IMG/VR virus record: IMGVR_UViG_3300032516_005602
Coordinates: 1-32,936 of that record
Source of the DNA: a virus
DNA length: 32,936 nucleotides
Reading direction: 5' to 3' (one strand)
Numbering within the stretch: the stretch's first letter is position 1; each line of letters opens with the position of its first letter. A program made the position numbers and the translations under genes. The notes below the pieces were generated by a model, which worked only from the letters and a program-made list of their open reading frames with translations, was not told where the DNA came from and made no database searches. Below are positions 14,353 to 22,694 of the stretch, in pieces.

Positions 14353-15100
14353 ATTAAAGCGTACTAGGCAGCAAAAACCATTGACCCCTGAAGCAGAAAA
14401 AGCTCGTCAGGATCGAATGTATTTTAATGCCAAAACACAAGCTGCAATTGTTGCTTACCAGCAAGCAAAGGATGATAGAAAAGAGCGTGAAAGATTATAT
14501 GTGTCTGAGATAATGCCAGCTTATGAAAAACTAGTTGAAAATCTAATCAACATTCATAAGTTTACAAGTTTACATGACACATATATTGAACTTAAAAATG
14601 ATTGTGTAAACTTTTTGTTTGAAACGATTGGAAAATTTGATGGAAATCGTGGAACAAATGCATTTTCATATTTTAACGTTGTTGCTAAAAATTGGTTAAT
14701 CATAAAAACTAAGCAGAAATCATTACGAATCAAACGAAGTGTAAGTCTAGATGATCCTGATTCATTAACAGCAAATGAAAATAGGATAATAGAAGAACAT
14801 TGCACAGTGCAGTCACAAGAAACTGTTTTAGAACAAGAAAATTCTGCACAAGGTGTTGTTAGTTTATTGTACGAAATAAGAACAAAAGTAAAATCTGAAA
14901 ATGAACTAGCATGTATCAATTCAATCATCACCATTTTTGAAAACATTGATGATATAGACTTGTTGAATAAATCGGCTTTGTTACTTTATATGCGTGAACT
15001 TAGCGGACTTACTCCAAAACAATTGACGACCAGTATGCAAAATATCAAAAAACAATACAAAAAATTCAAGATTGATCCCAAATTTAAACTAATGATTTAA
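14330..15100 (+). CDS. T4 gp55-like late sigma factor
   Basis: A 256-residue basic helical protein. Residues 103-130 (FDGNRGTNAFSYFN, then VVAKNWLI and a Lys-rich run) match the sigma70 region 2 pattern F-D-x-x-R-G-x-x-F-x-x-Y, in the form seen in late sigma factors of T4-like phages. The C-terminal part (ELSGLTPKQLTTSMQNIKK) could contact the -35 side or the coactivator. It would direct host RNA polymerase to TATAAATA-type late promoters, one of which occurs at 6041. I chose the ATG at 14330, which overlaps the membrane-protein gene; upstream in-frame starts at 14282 and 14315 have no better ribosome site. It lies just before the virion genes that it would transcribe. Confidence 0.72.
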   Translation: MTTPKVIKLKRTRQQKPLTPEAEKARQDRMYFNAKTQAAIVAYQQAKDDRKERERLYVSEIMPAYEKLVENLINIHKFTSLHDTYIELKNDCVNFLFETIGKFDGNRGTNAFSYFNVVAKNWLIIKTKQKSLRIKRSVSLDDPDSLTANENRIIEEHCTVQSQETVLEQENSAQGVVSLLYEIRTKVKSENELACINSIITIFENIDDIDLLNKSALLLYMRELSGLTPKQLTTSMQNIKKQYKKFKIDPKFKLMI

Positions 15101-15110
15101 GAGTTAATAA

Positions 15111-15479
15111 ATGAGCGAAGATTTAGGAATAGCAATAATATCAGAATCTCAGGTCGAAAAACGCCTACAAGATTTTAGCGATCTGTTAAAAAACATTGAA
15201 AGTCTTGACGATAAAAAACGGCAACTTTGGAAAGAAATCTATGAAAATGCAATAACAGATAGACAAAATTGTTACGTAATGTTTATGCAATTGTTTAAAA
15301 TAATTGATTCAAAAAGTACGGAATATGCCGTTCACGGAAAAACATTAACTGCTTGTATTGAACGAATGAGTAAGGCAAATGACCAACTAATCAAACTTGC
15401 AGAGTTAATAGCTAAGGCTGACTCAAACAGTGTACCAATAGATCCAGATGATATGTTTGATCGTATTAAAGGTCGTTAA
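15111..15479 (+). CDS. Helical protein of unknown function downstream of the late sigma factor
   Basis: The 122-residue protein is acidic at the N-terminus and almost entirely helical in pattern (QVEKRLQDFSDLLKNIESL, then ERMSKANDQLIKLAELIAK). There is no membrane segment, signal peptide or catalytic motif. It is ten bases behind the sigma factor and is probably cotranscribed. Size and position would suit a gp33-like late coactivator or a small terminase subunit, but no motif supports either, so both remain guesses. Confidence 0.75.
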   Translation: MSEDLGIAIISESQVEKRLQDFSDLLKNIESLDDKKRQLWKEIYENAITDRQNCYVMFMQLFKIIDSKSTEYAVHGKTLTACIERMSKANDQLIKLAELIAKADSNSVPIDPDDMFDRIKGR

Positions 15480-15499
15480 TTACGCCCCATGGTGTAATT
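15478..15499 (+). terminator. Hairpin overlapping the stop codon, possible weak terminator or processing site
   Basis: AATTACGCC and GGTGTAATT form a 9-bp stem (one G-U) with loop CCAT, starting in the TAA stop of the preceding gene and ending just before the ribosome site of the spike gene. Only a short TTT follows, so termination would be weak. It may mark the border between regulatory and virion genes. Confidence 0.4.
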
Positions 15500-15517
15500 T
15501 CAAAGAGGTAATTCACC

Positions 15518-17080
15518 GTGACTAATGGAAATCAATATTCAAAATTAGACAAGCATTTCGCTGAAGGCAATGCGGGCCGCATTTTACGTGATCGTTCACA
15601 ATATGAACATGGAACAAAATCTGACCTGCCAATCTTTTACAGGTTTGTTGTGTTGGAAACGATCTTTGATCCAACGATCATTGATTCAAATAAAATCTCA
15701 TACTTTCAACATACATTAGGTGTTATAAACATACATTTTGCGGCGGCACTTCCTCGAAATACAATCATTGCTCGACGTGTGATAGATGGTCATGGTTCAT
15801 CTGTTTCTCAACCGATGTTTCTTTTTCCATTTTTTCCACACAATATGTCGTTTCCATGCAAACCTGGTGAACATGTATGGGTGATGTTCGAAAATCCATC
15901 AGGTACTAAAAATGATCTTGGTTACTGGATGTGTAGAATCGTTGAACCCGGTTTCGTTGAAGACGTTAATCACACACACTCCCCACGAGGAAATGATGGT
16001 AGTTTTGTTCCAGGAATCAAAGATTTGTTTGATGGTACTGATGATGCAAAATATGAATTCCGTAATGGTCAAGGTTCTACTTTAGAAGATAAATCAAGGA
16101 TAACAATCGCTGAAACGGCAACAATTCCTGGTGATGAAGATTCATATGAAAAATTAAGAACAGAAACTGATGGCGGAAAATTATCAGTATACGAAGCAGT
16201 TCCAAGATATAGAAAACGTCCAGAAGATACTGTTTTTGAGGGAAATAACAATACGTTAATTGTATTGGGAACAGATAGAACCGGAGCCGTAGCAGTATAT
16301 AAAAAAGATGATAATGGTGTGCAAGTTGTTGACACATTTCCATCAAAAGACGATCAAAAACCAGGCGCTGGAGCAATGGATTTTGTCGTGGGTCGAGGAC
16401 AAACAGATAAAACGCTTGGAAAAGAAATTGATAGCACGACAATTGCAGGTGCATCATCTGGAACAAAAGAACTAGCGAAAGCTGCAAAAGATCTGGTTGA
16501 AAATGAAGGTGATCCAGACTTTATTAATGATCGTAGTAGAATATACATTGCACAACGCACAAAACCTGATACTAATTTTGGAATCGACACATTCAATTCC
16601 GGACCAAAAGTTAGTACTGGAAAGGTTCAAGGAAAGAGTTCTAGAGAAAATGTCGAAGATAGTAAGTTAAACGATGGAAATGGTGATGGTGCGATTGTTA
16701 TCAAATCTGATAAGTTACGTTTAATAGCAAGATCTGATGTTGAGATTTTAGTCACCGGAATCTTAAAAAGAGACGAAAAAGGAAGGATCATTGGAAATGA
16801 TGACACAAGTGGATATGCTGCTTTGATTATAAAAGCCAATGGTGATATTATCTTTAAGCCGTCAAAACATGGTTATATTAAATTAGGTGGAGATGATGCT
16901 ACGTTGCCTATTGTATGTGGAGATATGCCTGCTGTTACAGCCGATGGGATTGTATCAGGTGCTCCATTAATTACAACAATGGGTGGTCAATTTGCTGGTG
17001 CAACAACATCAGGAAATGATAATAAGGGAGCATTGGCGCCTGGACAGGCAAAATTTGCGTCAAAGATATTGTGCAAATGA
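15518..17080 (+). CDS. gp5-like baseplate spike/hub protein (OB-fold, no lysozyme domain)
   Basis: A 520-residue virion protein starting at GTG, with a good AGAGG site (15504-15508); no ATG is as well placed. Residues 75-145 (PRNTIIARRVIDG, MFLFPFFPHNM, GEHVWVMFENP, YWMCRIVEP) match the OB-fold of tail spikes and hubs such as T4 gp5. Near 390-412 AIVIKSDKLRLIARSDVEI matches the strand before the beta-helix needle of gp5/VgrG proteins. The C-terminus is Gly/Ala rich. No glycoside hydrolase motif is seen, unlike T4 gp5, and cell-wall cleavage appears to be the job of the next gene. The baseplate call is strong. The hub versus spike role is less certain. Confidence 0.75.
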   Translation: MTNGNQYSKLDKHFAEGNAGRILRDRSQYEHGTKSDLPIFYRFVVLETIFDPTIIDSNKISYFQHTLGVINIHFAAALPRNTIIARRVIDGHGSSVSQPMFLFPFFPHNMSFPCKPGEHVWVMFENPSGTKNDLGYWMCRIVEPGFVEDVNHTHSPRGNDGSFVPGIKDLFDGTDDAKYEFRNGQGSTLEDKSRITIAETATIPGDEDSYEKLRTETDGGKLSVYEAVPRYRKRPEDTVFEGNNNTLIVLGTDRTGAVAVYKKDDNGVQVVDTFPSKDDQKPGAGAMDFVVGRGQTDKTLGKEIDSTTIAGASSGTKELAKAAKDLVENEGDPDFINDRSRIYIAQRTKPDTNFGIDTFNSGPKVSTGKVQGKSSRENVEDSKLNDGNGDGAIVIKSDKLRLIARSDVEILVTGILKRDEKGRIIGNDDTSGYAALIIKANGDIIFKPSKHGYIKLGGDDATLPIVCGDMPAVTADGIVSGAPLITTMGGQFAGATTSGNDNKGALAPGQAKFASKILCK

Positions 17081-17119
17081 TGTGTCAATGAATATAATAA
17101 CTTATGATGAAAGCATAAC

Positions 17120-18820
17120 ATGACTGATGGTTGCATAACACACGCAGGTATCCTAACACCAGGCGATGATAAACAGCTTACGATCAAAGCAAAGCAGAAG
17201 TTCATCAAAGATATAAAAGATGAACTTATGTTTGGAACGGAAGGCATATCATCATTATTTCCATGTGGTGATCCAGTTCAAGCAAATCCATTTGCAGGTC
17301 AACTAGATCTTGAAAATGAAAAGAAGTTTCCTGAATTTCACAAAAATGTCCTGGGAACGTATCTAGAAATAGCAATCAAATTAGATCTTGAATCTGATTT
17401 TAAAATTTTACCAATATGTGATCCAATAGCGATTGGATTTAAGTTAGGTGTAAAAATCAAGAAACCAAAATTCCCAGATGGATTTATTGCATTTTTAATT
17501 CCAAATCCTCCGTTATTGGCATTAAAAATGAAGAAGATGCCACCTCCAAAATTAATTGCACAATTTCCAAGTCTTATAACGATACCTCCCAAATTACCAA
17601 TTCCACCAATTCCAAACATAAAATTTCCAGATTTTGATGCATTATTAGATTTTAAATTTGCATTTTGGAATCCTTTAGTATTTCCTTCATTTTTTGGTGA
17701 ACTAGTACTTAATCTTCCTGGCTTATTGTTGAAGCTTCCAAACATACCAGATTTATTTGCAGAACTATGTAAACTAGCACAAAAAGCAAAACTTGTGGGA
17801 GGTCCAAAGGCAGGAACTGAAGAACAAAGTATCGTAATGATCGTTGCTCAAAAAGTGTTGCTTAAAAAAGTCGTAGAAATGGTTTTCATTTTGGCAGTGG
17901 GAACAACAATTGGATCTGCTTCTGCGGGAATAACAGGTGGAATTGGATCAGTATTAGGTTATGATCCACCTCCAGATGATTCAACAGAAGAACCAGTATC
18001 AGTTCGTGATACAATTGTTTCATATGCAAATGATTGTATTGATTTTGCATGGGGTCCAACAGATAAACGAGACGAGTATGCACAAAAATTATTATATGTT
18101 GAATATGGAGATGGAAATCCGGCAGATCCATCAAGTGCTCATTCAGATAAACGTGCAATAGGAAAACAATTAACCATTGCAAAATTAGAGGAAGCATCAT
18201 CTTGTGGTCTTTTGGCCCGAGCTTGTTTATTCTCTGGTGGTGCTAGTTATGTGTTAAATAACAAAGTTGACACTAGCAAACAAAATCCAAATGTCACATT
18301 GTATTATGATTTTTTCCAAGACAGATATGAAGAAGGTAAAGCTATATCAAGTATCATTAAAGCAGCATATGCAAAAAGTGCCACATATAATGATCAAGGT
18401 GAACACATAAAAAACGACCTACCTCCTCTTAAAAAAGGTGATGTTATTATCATCTATAATCCAAGTAAAGCTGGCAATGAACATGTAATGGTCGTTGTTG
18501 AGGATTATAAAGTTGGCAGTTTTGAACTTGTTACAGTTGAAGGTGGACAGATTGATAAGTCAAACAAAAATCGACCAACTGCAATCAAAAAGAAAACGTA
18601 TAGTAATTCTGGAACAAATCCAAAATTAGTCATACGTGTTCAAAGTGGATCAAATAATGTTTTAATTGGAGGACGAAAGATCTTGACATTAATTGACAGT
18701 GAGAAGCTATGTACTGATGATACAGGAACAAATATGTCAATTAGTAATGTATCTACAGAATATCGTGATGTTGCTGATGGAAATGACGATACAAATCCAA
18801 GTCAAGAGATTGGAGTTTGA
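17120..18820 (+). CDS. Baseplate protein with C-terminal NlpC/P60 (C40)-like peptidase domain
   Basis: The 566-residue protein has three parts. Residues 1-120 are of no known family. Residues about 130-215 are very Pro-rich and hydrophobic (PPKLPIPPIPNIKFPDF), followed by a hydrophobic alanine/glycine stretch near 250-280. Residues 295-520 look like a C40-type cysteine peptidase: Cys362 in SSCGLLARACL as nucleophile, GDVIIIYNP (435-448 region) and His455 in NEHVMVVVEDY, then a typical VTVEGGQ strand. It would cut peptidoglycan cross-links during DNA entry. The Pro-rich part might thread through the spike or membrane. It follows the lysozyme-less spike gene. Confidence 0.7.
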   Translation: MTDGCITHAGILTPGDDKQLTIKAKQKFIKDIKDELMFGTEGISSLFPCGDPVQANPFAGQLDLENEKKFPEFHKNVLGTYLEIAIKLDLESDFKILPICDPIAIGFKLGVKIKKPKFPDGFIAFLIPNPPLLALKMKKMPPPKLIAQFPSLITIPPKLPIPPIPNIKFPDFDALLDFKFAFWNPLVFPSFFGELVLNLPGLLLKLPNIPDLFAELCKLAQKAKLVGGPKAGTEEQSIVMIVAQKVLLKKVVEMVFILAVGTTIGSASAGITGGIGSVLGYDPPPDDSTEEPVSVRDTIVSYANDCIDFAWGPTDKRDEYAQKLLYVEYGDGNPADPSSAHSDKRAIGKQLTIAKLEEASSCGLLARACLFSGGASYVLNNKVDTSKQNPNVTLYYDFFQDRYEEGKAISSIIKAAYAKSATYNDQGEHIKNDLPPLKKGDVIIIYNPSKAGNEHVMVVVEDYKVGSFELVTVEGGQIDKSNKNRPTAIKKKTYSNSGTNPKLVIRVQSGSNNVLIGGRKILTLIDSEKLCTDDTGTNMSISNVSTEYRDVADGNDDTNPSQEIGV

Positions 18821-18823
18821 TGA

Positions 18824-19291
18824 ATGGGTTCATATAGTTTCAAAAGTTCAGGTAAAACAACAGAACAACAATTAGTTGAACTTGTTACAAACTCTCCCGT
18901 TCCAATAGGAATCAAAACGCCTTTAAGACTCGGAACAGAAGAGGGAATATTTGGTATGCATTATAGTCTACCAGATCAAATACATGATAATCTTAGAAAT
19001 TTGCTATTAACAAATTGGGGTGAACACTTAGGAATTTATGATTTTGGAGCTAACTTGCGTCCATTAATGTCGGACTTTACGACTCAAGATGATTTTGATG
19101 CACAAACAGTAGAACGAATCAATAAAGCAGTTGGGCGATGGTTACCATTTGTTAGCCTTGAAGACTTCATTTCAAATGTTGATAGAACAGAAAATAAAAA
19201 TACTGTTGTTATTAATATAACAGTAACGTATACTATTCCTGCATTAAACACAGGGAAACGCGCATTACAGGTTATGTTGTACGCAATGTGA
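18824..19291 (+). CDS. Baseplate wedge protein gp25-like (GPW/gp25 family)
   Basis: The 155-residue protein is of the T4 gp25/P2 W family, the wedge component that nucleates sheath assembly. It shows NLRNLLLTNWGEHLGIYDFG (about 57-76), followed by the A-x-L-R-P-L segment and QTVERINKAVGRWLPFV, the conserved helices of this family. A ribosome-like GGAG (18812-18815) precedes the ATG, three bases after the previous stop. The next gene is the gp6/J homologue, as in T4-like and P2-like baseplate operons. Confidence 0.9.
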   Translation: MGSYSFKSSGKTTEQQLVELVTNSPVPIGIKTPLRLGTEEGIFGMHYSLPDQIHDNLRNLLLTNWGEHLGIYDFGANLRPLMSDFTTQDDFDAQTVERINKAVGRWLPFVSLEDFISNVDRTENKNTVVINITVTYTIPALNTGKRALQVMLYAM

Positions 19292-19313
19292 TATTTAGTA
19301 TTGGAAATTTTAA

Positions 19314-21158
19314 ATGGCACTTAAACGTGATGATCTAAAGGCTGTTCGTCAAAGACAATATCTTGCAAAAGATTTTGATAGCCTCCGCGCTCAATTATTA
19401 GAATACGCTCGTCTATATTATCCAGATAAAATAGCTGATTTTTCTGAATCATCTGTTGGAGGATTATTATTAGACTTTGCTGCATATACCGGTGACGTTC
19501 TATCGTTTTATTTGGATCATCAATATTCAGAATTAAATCCAGAGACAGCAGTTGAAACGCCAAATATAGAACGAGCATTACGAAATGCACTGGTTCCAAT
19601 CGTTGGAACTGCACCATCACTTGTTCCAATAACTGTATTCGTACAAGTTCCAGCTGAAAATGTTAATAACACAATAGGTCCTGCCATTTCAGCACTTCCA
19701 ACAATTCAAGCCAGTAGCATTTTTAATGCTGATAATGGCACAGATTTCATTCTGCTTGAAGATATTGATTTCAATAAAAAATTGTCATCTGGTCAATATA
19801 TGTTTGAAGTAAAAGTTGGACAAAAATCACCTAAAGGTTCACCACTCACGTATATCATAACGTTATCTGGTTTATGCATTTCTGGAAAAGAAAAATCAGA
19901 AAGCATTTCTATTGGAAAAGACTTTGTGCCTTTTAGAAAAGTTATGTTAAGCAACGCGAACGTTTCTGACATAGTCTCTGTTTATGATGGATTTGGAAAT
20001 ATTTATTATCAAGTCGCATCACTTGACAATGACGTTGTTTATCGAAATGTTTTGAATACAGCAAAAGACAATGCAATAGTAAAAGATTCAATTAAGATTG
20101 TTCCTGCACCATTCAGATATACATCAAACGTTGATCTAGCAACTAGACGAACTACGTTAACATTTGGCAGTGGAAATGCAAACACACTAGAAGATGACAT
20201 AATACCCGATCCTTCAGATTTTGCAATATCATTTCCTTATTCAAAAACGTTTTCTAGGATCGCAATAAATCCACAACAACTTCTACAAACAAAAACACTT
20301 GGTACAGCTGCAACTGACACCACATTAACGATAACGTATCGTCATGGAGGTGGTCTCAACAATAACGTATCAAAAGATTCAATAAGAACTATTAAAACAT
20401 TAAAAATATTCTTTCCAGGAAATCCATCAGCTGCACTCGCAGCAAATGTTAAAGGTAATATTGAAGTTACCAATCGAATTGATGCATCAGGTGGTGAAGA
20501 TGCACCAACAGCAGATGATTTAAAGGCATTAATTCCATCTATTAAAAATTCACAAGAACGAATTGTTACACGAGAAGATTTGCTTTCTAGGGTTTATACA
20601 TTACCTTCAAATTTTGGTCGAGTGTTTAGAGCATCTGTGGGTTCAAACCCAAATAATCCATTGGCAACACAGTTATTCATTGTGTCAAGAAATCAAGATT
20701 TAAAACTAATAATATCACCAGATACATTAAAACAAAATCTCAAAACATATCTTAATCCTTATAGAATGATATCTGATGCAATTGATGTTCTTGATGCAAG
20801 AATCTTAAATCTGACTGTTAATTTTAGTATTTTAATTGATCCTGCATTAAATCGTAGTACAGTATTATTGTCGATATTGACAAAGTTACAAACGTTTTTT
20901 GACGTTAAAAACTTTCACATAGATCAACCAATCATTATGTCTGATGTTGTTAACACAATTTTTACTGTCCCTGGCATTATTTCTGTAAATGATTTAAAGT
21001 TTAACAACATTGTAGGAACGGTTAACAATAGAATATACAGCGACGAAACATTTGACGTTTCTGCTAACACACGTCAAGGCATAATTTTTCCGCCATTGGG
21101 ATCAATATTTGAGATTAGATATCCGGAGTATGACGTAATAGGAAAGGCTGTGGCATAA
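19314..21158 (+). CDS. Baseplate wedge protein gp6-like (gpJ family)
   Basis: The 614-residue protein matches the T4 gp6/P2 gpJ wedge family, close to T4 gp6 in length (about 660). The N-terminal region (KDFDSLRAQLLEYARLYYPDK, then SSVGGLLLDFAAYTGDVLSFYLDH) is the family hallmark. NPETAVETPNIERALRNAL follows, and a late TREDLLSRVYTLP segment is also typical. It would join wedges around the hub. It follows gp25 and shares one base with the next gene (TAATG), so it belongs to the same transcript. Confidence 0.9.
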   Translation: MALKRDDLKAVRQRQYLAKDFDSLRAQLLEYARLYYPDKIADFSESSVGGLLLDFAAYTGDVLSFYLDHQYSELNPETAVETPNIERALRNALVPIVGTAPSLVPITVFVQVPAENVNNTIGPAISALPTIQASSIFNADNGTDFILLEDIDFNKKLSSGQYMFEVKVGQKSPKGSPLTYIITLSGLCISGKEKSESISIGKDFVPFRKVMLSNANVSDIVSVYDGFGNIYYQVASLDNDVVYRNVLNTAKDNAIVKDSIKIVPAPFRYTSNVDLATRRTTLTFGSGNANTLEDDIIPDPSDFAISFPYSKTFSRIAINPQQLLQTKTLGTAATDTTLTITYRHGGGLNNNVSKDSIRTIKTLKIFFPGNPSAALAANVKGNIEVTNRIDASGGEDAPTADDLKALIPSIKNSQERIVTREDLLSRVYTLPSNFGRVFRASVGSNPNNPLATQLFIVSRNQDLKLIISPDTLKQNLKTYLNPYRMISDAIDVLDARILNLTVNFSILIDPALNRSTVLLSILTKLQTFFDVKNFHIDQPIIMSDVVNTIFTVPGIISVNDLKFNNIVGTVNNRIYSDETFDVSANTRQGIIFPPLGSIFEIRYPEYDVIGKAVA

Positions 21159-22666
21159 TGTACCGCACACTGAAACCAAAAAAAGATGCGTACATCACAG
21201 ATCGCGTTGTCAAAGACGTAAGATCACATACAGCAAACGTTGGTGCTGCAGGTAGTCTTGATTTATTTAAGTTGTATGGTACAACCCTTTCTGGAACTTA
21301 TCCAAATATAGAATTATCACGTTTACTAATACAATTTGAACTACAACCACTTCGTGATCTTGTCTTAGCGGGAAAAATTGATATTACAAATCCTAGTTTT
21401 GCATGTACTTTAAAGCTATTTGACGTATATGGTGGTCAACCAAATCCATCAAATTTTACCGCAACAGTTTTTCCATTATCTAGATCATTTGATGAAGGTC
21501 TAGGTCGTGACGTAGTGTTTTACGCTGATAAAGATTCATGTAATTTCTTAACTAGCTCACTTGTCGGAGGAGCTTGGTTAGCTTCGGGTTGTAACCTAGG
21601 AGGAGGCCTTCCAGCCGCCCTTGATTTTATCACGGCATCTGCTGTTGGAGTTTCTGTAGGTGGCAGTCAATTATTTATTACAGGTGAAGAGAACCTTGAA
21701 GTTGATGTGACAACCGCTATTTCGGCAACGTTAACAGGACAAATACCTGATCAAGGATTTAGAATTGCTCTTGAACAATCAATAGAAAATAACAATCGAT
21801 CGTATTTTGTCAAGCGTTTTGCATCTAGAACAGCATTTAATGAAGACAAACATCCACGTTTAATTGTCAGATACGATGATTCAATTCAAGATGATAGTCA
21901 ATCATTATTTCTTGATTCACAAAGTTTTCTATTTTTATACAACTACGTTAGAGCTGCTTCTTCAAACATTACGAGTGGATCTTCGTTAACACAAATTACG
22001 GGCTCAAATAGTTTAATTCTAAAGCTATCAACTGAAATTTCAGGAGGTACATACGAATTTATCTTTACTGGATCACAACATTCTAGTGGTAGAAATCCTA
22101 CAACGGGAATTTACTCAGCATCTGTTTATATTCCATCAACAAATTCAATAATTGTTTCAAAATTGCAACAATCAAGTTCAATAAAATTTAAACCAATCTG
22201 GGGATCATTAGATGGAACTACAACGTATCTCTCTGGGGCAGCAATAAGTTGTTTCCCACCGCAACGTGGAGCACAATCTATTGATCCTAGAAAATTTGTA
22301 ATAAGTGTATTTGGAATTCAAGATTCACATCCAACAGATGATTCACCCGTTGTAAGGGCCCATATTTTTGATTTTACTACACCGTTTTTCCAAGCGGCGC
22401 GATTACCAGTTGAACTACCAGGTGTGACTATAAGAGATGTTCATTATCAAGTTCGTGATGTTATCACCAATGTTATCGCAGTTCCGTTTGACACAATAAA
22501 AAATTCAACTCGATTATCGAGTGATGCTTCTGGCATGTATTTCAAATTAGACATGATTAGTCTGACAAAAGATAGAACGTACGTGATCGATATTTTAATT
22601 GTCACTGGCAATGATAGACAAGTTCACAAAAACGTTTCAAAATCTTTCAGGGTAACAGATTTGTAA
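21158..22666 (+). CDS. Virion protein with DNRLRE-like domain
   Basis: A 502-residue, beta-rich protein. The first half (YRTLKPKKDAYITDR, then LSRLLIQFEL, LFDVYGGQPN, FPLSRSFDEGLGRDVVFY and late FASRTAFNEDKHPRLIVRY) matches the DNRLRE pattern, a beta-sandwich found in secreted and phage structural proteins. The second half is also strand-rich and ends YVIDILIVTGNDRQ. It lies between gp6 and the gp7-like protein, so it is probably a baseplate or fibre-attachment component. There is no transmembrane segment or enzyme motif. The exact T4 counterpart is unclear. Confidence 0.65.
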   Translation: MYRTLKPKKDAYITDRVVKDVRSHTANVGAAGSLDLFKLYGTTLSGTYPNIELSRLLIQFELQPLRDLVLAGKIDITNPSFACTLKLFDVYGGQPNPSNFTATVFPLSRSFDEGLGRDVVFYADKDSCNFLTSSLVGGAWLASGCNLGGGLPAALDFITASAVGVSVGGSQLFITGEENLEVDVTTAISATLTGQIPDQGFRIALEQSIENNNRSYFVKRFASRTAFNEDKHPRLIVRYDDSIQDDSQSLFLDSQSFLFLYNYVRAASSNITSGSSLTQITGSNSLILKLSTEISGGTYEFIFTGSQHSSGRNPTTGIYSASVYIPSTNSIIVSKLQQSSSIKFKPIWGSLDGTTTYLSGAAISCFPPQRGAQSIDPRKFVISVFGIQDSHPTDDSPVVRAHIFDFTTPFFQAARLPVELPGVTIRDVHYQVRDVITNVIAVPFDTIKNSTRLSSDASGMYFKLDMISLTKDRTYVIDILIVTGNDRQVHKNVSKSFRVTDL

Positions 22667-22694
22667 TTACAATACGTAGATTCTGAGAGGAAAA

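Noticed and set aside
15104-15111. TTAATAAA as a late promoter for the gene at 15111.
   Set aside because: The last base is the A of the start codon, so transcription from it would begin inside the gene. It more likely reflects AT-rich spacing.
16077-16487. Open frames on the minus strand (136 aa here; others at 17338-17745, 14554-14946 and 4330-4668).
   Set aside because: Each lies fully or mostly inside a well-supported plus-strand gene, has low-complexity or odd composition, no ribosome site and no domain. These are shadows of the real reading frame.
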